Origin: a virus
DNA: 32,768 bases
IMG/VR virus record: IMGVR_UViG_3300009149_007658
Span: 1 to 32,768 of that record
Reading direction: 5' to 3' (one strand)
The notes beneath the pieces are model-generated. The model was not told the DNA's origin, searched no databases, and was given only the letters and a program-made list of their open reading frames with translations. The position numbers and the translations under genes are program-made. Position 1 is the stretch's first letter. Each line of letters begins with the position of its first letter. Below, piece after piece: positions 30,572-32,768 of the stretch.

Positions 30572-30853
30572 ATGTCGATAAGCCGAGGCGAAGTCACCGT
30601 TGAACTAGAACCGGGTAATTGGTACTGCGTTGTGGCGACCGAAGAGTATGATTTTGATTTTCGGGATTGCACCTCGTATGGGCCGTATCCGACGGCTGAC
30701 AAAGCCAGTGAGGTAATGCATGCCCACGAAGCTAACCCGGGCGGCGGGTATGAGATGGCCCACGCCGAACTGGACGATTACCACCGCGACCTTGTCAAAC
30801 GAGCCCGCGATGGCGGAGGTGATTGTCTGGCGAGTCTTCGGTGGTACGGGTGA
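30572..30853 (+). CDS. Hypothetical small acidic protein
   Basis: ATG 30572 follows AAAGGG; ATG 30557 in frame would place that site inside the gene. The 93-residue product has strands near the start (GEVTVELEPGNWYCVVATEE) and a helical second half (EMAHAELDDYHRDLVKRARD). GPYPTADKASEVMHAHE is reminiscent of small phage proteins with a YGPFxTxxxA turn. Function is unknown. Confidence 0.55.
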   Translation: MSISRGEVTVELEPGNWYCVVATEEYDFDFRDCTSYGPYPTADKASEVMHAHEANPGGGYEMAHAELDDYHRDLVKRARDGGGDCLASLRWYG

Positions 30854-30869
30854 TTTTAAGGAGAGAATA

Positions 30870-31058
30870 ATGGACCCTCAAACTACGCTACATAGTATGC
30901 TGTCCGCCCTGGCGGAGAACGACCGCGACGATGCGGAAGCCTATCTGGGCGACCTTCTTAACTGGATTGAGCGGGGCGGGTTTCTTCCGGTCGTTCAGTT
31001 TGCTGGCCCCGGTAAATTTGGAGTTGAGCGACAACTTGCTGGCAAAAGTTCGGAATGA
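30870..31058 (+). CDS. Hypothetical small protein ending in GKSSE
   Basis: AAGGAGAGAATA precedes the ATG at 30870; 62 residues. A helical, acidic first part (TTLHSMLSALAENDRDDAEA) is followed by LGDLLNWIERGGFLPVV. As with the ORF at 30056, the last codons (GKSSE and stop) are part of the conserved upstream arm of a promoter cassette, here copy D. Confidence 0.55.
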   Translation: MDPQTTLHSMLSALAENDRDDAEAYLGDLLNWIERGGFLPVVQFAGPGKFGVERQLAGKSSE

Positions 31059-31061
31059 TCC

Positions 31062-31123
31062 TGGACAAGACTCTGATACTTTGCTAAGCTTCAAGAGCGG
31101 GAGGGGGGCGGCTGGTTCCCCTC
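31062..31123 (+). promoter_or_regulatory. Promoter-hairpin cassette, copy D
   Basis: TGGACA (31062-31067), a 17-base spacer and TAAGCT (31085-31090) precede a hairpin, GAGGGG (31101-31106) with CCCCTC (31118-31123). The loop is enlarged to 11 bases compared with copies B and C. Confidence 0.75.
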
Positions 31124-31163
31124 GGCACACTTCTGTTTTTTGCCTCTTGTGAAAGGACCTGAC

Positions 31164-31388
31164 ATGACTATTAAATCCCGAAGCGAAATGCCCACCGTTG
31201 AGCGGACGATTGACCTGAATGGCCCCGAAGGCAACGCCTTCTTTCTGATGGGCCTCGCCAAACGGTGGGCCAGGGACCTGGAACTTGACGGCGAAGCAAT
31301 TATCGCTGACATGATGTCCGGCAACTACGATCATCTGGTCGAAGTTTTCGATGAGCACTTCGGCTCCTTTGTCACCATTTACCGCTAA
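31164..31388 (+). CDS. Hypothetical small protein driven by cassette D
   Basis: GAAAGGACCTGAC precedes the ATG at 31164; 74 residues. MPTVERTIDLNGPEGNAFFLMGLAK-type residues form the first part and VEVFDEHFGSFVTIYR the end. The NGPEGNAFxLxGxA segment followed by helices recalls small phage proteins of unknown role seen near recombination or nucleotide genes. No specific family is asserted. Confidence 0.6.
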   Translation: MTIKSRSEMPTVERTIDLNGPEGNAFFLMGLAKRWARDLELDGEAIIADMMSGNYDHLVEVFDEHFGSFVTIYR

Positions 31389-31393
31389 CTCCG

Positions 31394-31418
31394 AGGGGCG
31401 AAATAAGCCCCTTATTTA
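31394..31418 (+). terminator. Short hairpin, possible weak terminator
   Basis: AGGGGC (31394-31399) pairs with GCCCCT (31407-31412) around a 7-base loop, followed by TATTTA. The stem is short and the T tract poor, so it would terminate weakly. Confidence 0.45.
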
Positions 31419-31450
31419 CTGAACTCTGTACCACCTGAAGGAGTCCAATC

Positions 31451-31759
31451 ATGACTAAGTATGCTGATGCAATGGCGAAACTTGTATCCAAAATTCCGGA
31501 TGCGAAATCATCGCCAGAAATGATCGTTTGCCGGGTTTTCCAGGCGACGGCTGACGCCACGGGGGGCGACATATTGCAGTGCTGCCGCGATTGCGGCGAA
31601 GAAGAAGTAATCTACCGCGACGGACTGTACGATTACCTGGACGCCTACGGAGGCGAGTACGGGGCCACAGTTCAGAAGTGGCTGATGGAAATCCCGGGAA
31701 GCATTAAGGATCTCGAAGGGATTCTGGACACCGCCGGAGTATATAAAACTTGGTCCTAA
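31451..31759 (+). CDS. Hypothetical small protein with Cys cluster
   Basis: GAAGGAGTCCAATC precedes the ATG; 102 residues. The middle holds ILQCCRDCGEEEVIY, a three-Cys cluster that could bind metal, and the flanks are helical (KYADAMAKLVSKIPDA; ATVQKWLMEIPGSIKDL). The leader bases GTACCACCTGAAGG recur before the ORF at 32329. Function is unknown. Confidence 0.55.
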   Translation: MTKYADAMAKLVSKIPDAKSSPEMIVCRVFQATADATGGDILQCCRDCGEEEVIYRDGLYDYLDAYGGEYGATVQKWLMEIPGSIKDLEGILDTAGVYKTWS

Positions 31760-31769
31760 GGAGACAATG

Positions 31770-32018
31770 ATGGAAGCCCATAAAGATCATTTGAAGATGA
31801 ATTGTGAAAAGCTGCGGGATAACGCGGCGTCCCTGATCTCCAGGGGAAAGATGGTCCGCGCTGACCTTATTCTGGATCTTCTCGCGGTACTGGGCGCCAA
31901 TGAGGCCTCACAGTCCGAAGAACCCGGCGATCCTAACCATTGGAAATTGGCGACGATTGTTGATGTTTCGGACCGGGTTCGCCGTATTTTAGCTTCGGAG
32001 TACTGGACAACACTCTGA
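31770..32018 (+). CDS. Hypothetical small helical protein
   Basis: I use ATG 31770, six bases after AAGGAG; the tandem ATG at 31767 is equally possible. The 82-residue product is helical (HLKMNCEKLRDNAASLISRG; RADLILDLLAVLGANEA) with an acidic loop and a final helix (ATIVDVSDRVRRILASEYW). Its last codons overlap the -35 region of the degenerate cassette E. No family is recognised. Confidence 0.55.
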   Translation: MEAHKDHLKMNCEKLRDNAASLISRGKMVRADLILDLLAVLGANEASQSEEPGDPNHWKLATIVDVSDRVRRILASEYWTTL

Positions 32019-32032
32019 ACCTTTTAGACACT
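32004..32032 (+). promoter_or_regulatory. Degenerate promoter cassette, copy E
   Basis: TGGACA (32004-32009) and the following ACTCTGAACCTTT match the other copies, but the TAAGCT and the hairpin are replaced by TTAGACACT. It may be weak or inactive. It overlaps the end of the upstream gene. Confidence 0.5.
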
Positions 32033-32048
32033 GAAAGGATGGTGATCA

Positions 32049-32225
32049 ATGCAGAATACGTACGAAGCGTTCTATCGTAAGAAGCGTCTGACTGTGACGG
32101 CGGAGACGTCACTCAAGGCGCGGGACAAGGCAGCGGACCTGTTCAAGGCTCGCAAGGCTTACGACGTCACGGTTGTACTGGTCGAAAAGGAAGGCGAGCA
32201 GGTTACTCACAAACCCATGTTCTGA
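32049..32225 (+). CDS. 58-residue conserved-type small phage protein
   Basis: GAAAGGATGGTGATCA precedes the ATG at 32049. The product begins MQNTYEAFYRKKRLTV, continues with AETSLKARDKAADLFKARKA and ends with the strand YDVTVVLVEKEGE and VTHKPMF. Strand, helix and strand with the A(E/A)TSxxAxxxAAxxFKAxKxYDVTVVL pattern resemble a small protein recurrent in unrelated large phages. Its role is unknown. It is short, but codon pattern and ribosome site make it credible. Confidence 0.65.
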   Translation: MQNTYEAFYRKKRLTVTAETSLKARDKAADLFKARKAYDVTVVLVEKEGEQVTHKPMF

Positions 32226-32263
32226 GGGATTTTGAAATGACAGAAGTTGCTATTCGGGCGCGC

Positions 32264-32296
32264 TAAGCTTCAAGTGCGAGAGGGGGAGGCCCCCTC
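32264..32296 (+). promoter_or_regulatory. Promoter-hairpin cassette, copy F (-10 and hairpin only)
   Basis: TAAGCT (32264-32269) and the hairpin GAGGGGG (32280-32286), loop AGG, CCCCCTC (32290-32296) are present, but no -35-like hexamer stands 17 bases upstream. The conserved hairpin may therefore act on its own in the leader. Confidence 0.6.
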
Positions 32297-32328
32297 CGCC
32301 TGACCGTACCACCTGAAAGGGACCAATC

Positions 32329-32559
32329 ATGAAAGACGACATCACCAAACTCGCCGAAACGATCACACCATACCATGAAGCCACTTGGCACTACCAAGTC
32401 AAAGAGTGGAGACGCGACGGAGAACGGGAATACCTCGCAATCGTTACAGACGGGTGCACCGACAACATCCATCAAGCTCACGCCCTCTGCAACAGTTCCA
32501 GCAGACCAAGACATATCTGGGACACACGCTCAGAAGAAATAGTTCATAGAAACTATTGA
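32329..32559 (+). CDS. Hypothetical small protein driven by cassette F
   Basis: GAAAGGGACCAATC precedes the ATG; 76 residues. DDITKLAETITPYHEATWHY at the start, then REYLAIVTDGCTDNIHQA and a basic end (SSRPRHIWDTRSEE). No family is recognised. The leader shares GTACCACCTGAA with that of the ORF at 31451. Confidence 0.55.
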   Translation: MKDDITKLAETITPYHEATWHYQVKEWRRDGEREYLAIVTDGCTDNIHQAHALCNSSSRPRHIWDTRSEEIVHRNY

Positions 32560-32683
32560 CCGAACGCGATCTACCGCGAGATGATGATCGCCGGCCGGAT
32601 TCCCCGAGGTGGTTTTCACGGGGACGATTCAAGAAGCCCGCCGCCAGTGGGTAGGAATGAAACAGCGGGCTGCACCATTGTGA
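32560..32683 (+). pseudogene. Possible frameshifted small gene
   Basis: One frame reads NAIYREMMIAGRIP up to a CCCC run at 32602-32605; a neighbouring frame then reads EVVFTGTIQEARRQWVGMK and stops at 32681-32683. Removing one C from the run would join them into one sensible reading. This could be a decayed gene, a sequencing error or chance. There is no upstream start with a good ribosome site. Confidence 0.3.
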
Positions 32684-32686
32684 AAA

Positions 32687-32768
32687 TCAGTTGACCTCGA
32701 TAACCGTCCCGATTTGCATCTCGGTAATGTGGGTGACAACCACGAATTGGCACTCCATCTCCCTGGCG
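32687..32768 (-). CDS. Possible 3' end of a minus-strand gene (partial)
   Basis: Read on the minus strand from the window edge, the frame gives AREMECQFVVVTHITEM and ends GTVIEVN before a stop at 32687-32689. The strand-like, hydrophobic-alternating pattern looks coding, and it would be convergent with the small + strand ORFs. Only 26 codons are visible, so no product can be named. Confidence 0.35.
   Translation of the reverse strand, partial: AREMECQFVVVTHITEMQIGTVIEVN

Noticed and set aside
31118-31141. Hairpin of cassette D plus the T run as an attenuator
   Set aside because: The T run starts 12 bases beyond the stem, too far for intrinsic termination, and other cassette copies have no T run.
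32635-32671. AGCCCGC/GCGGGCT inverted repeat as a terminator
   Set aside because: The loop is 23 bases and no T tract follows on either strand.

Overview
The window is a piece of a tailed double-stranded DNA phage or prophage (Caudoviricetes). The morphology is probably siphovirus-like. There is a long tape-measure gene preceded by a G/GT-type tail chaperone pair with a predicted -1 frameshift, and no sheath or baseplate gene was seen. Nearly every gene is on the + strand, most have good Shine-Dalgarno sites, and neighbours often overlap by 1-4 nt (ATGA, TAATG, TGATG). The host cannot be named from the sequence. No terminase, portal, lysis, integrase or replication gene is visible, so both ends of the genome lie outside the window.

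Layout. (1) 1-5650, head module: a 5'-truncated SPP1 gp7/Mu F-like minor head protein with a GNAT-like N-terminal region, a small winged-helix protein, a DUF2213 protein, a scaffold-like acidic protein, a putative decoration protein and an HK97-fold/encapsulin-like major capsid protein, then a strong hairpin terminator. (2) 5669-9157, neck and tail-tube module: a zinc-motif head protein, head-tail adaptor, head closure, gp10-like tail completion, tail terminator and major tail protein. Two small extra ORFs are interspersed, and both carry the same N-terminal tag NH(S/P)GGHGKKS. (3) 9199-14386, tail: chaperones G and GT, tape measure and three unrecognised tail-end genes. (4) 14386-16443: a 685-residue mucin-like protein made of poly-threonine tracts alternating with small cysteine/tryptophan modules. 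(5) 16466-27434: a sugar-modification island of 14 genes, ended by a terminator at about 27439-27508. (6) 27645-32559: a run of small ORFs, a DUF2061 membrane protein and a DUF932 protein, with repeated copies of one promoter-plus-hairpin cassette. (7) The right edge may hold the end of a convergent minus-strand gene.

How the genes may work together. No terminator was seen between the one after the capsid gene and the one after the aminotransferase gene, so the glycosylation island looks co-transcribed with the tail genes. Its first enzyme, directly after the threonine-rich protein, resembles polypeptide GalNAc-transferases: a DxH motif, a GGE block followed by FRxxG, and a third metal-ligand-type His before a basic RFGRP segment. 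The island also holds a GalE-like epimerase, four more glycosyltransferase-like proteins, a PAPS-type sulfotransferase, three methyltransferase-like proteins, a 4,6-dehydratase-like SDR, a DegT-type aminotransferase and a GNAT acetyltransferase. My reading, which is inference, is a phage-encoded pathway that attaches elaborate, possibly sulfated and methylated O-glycans to the threonine tracts of a virion fibre or decoration protein. It would be functionally analogous to animal mucin glycosylation.
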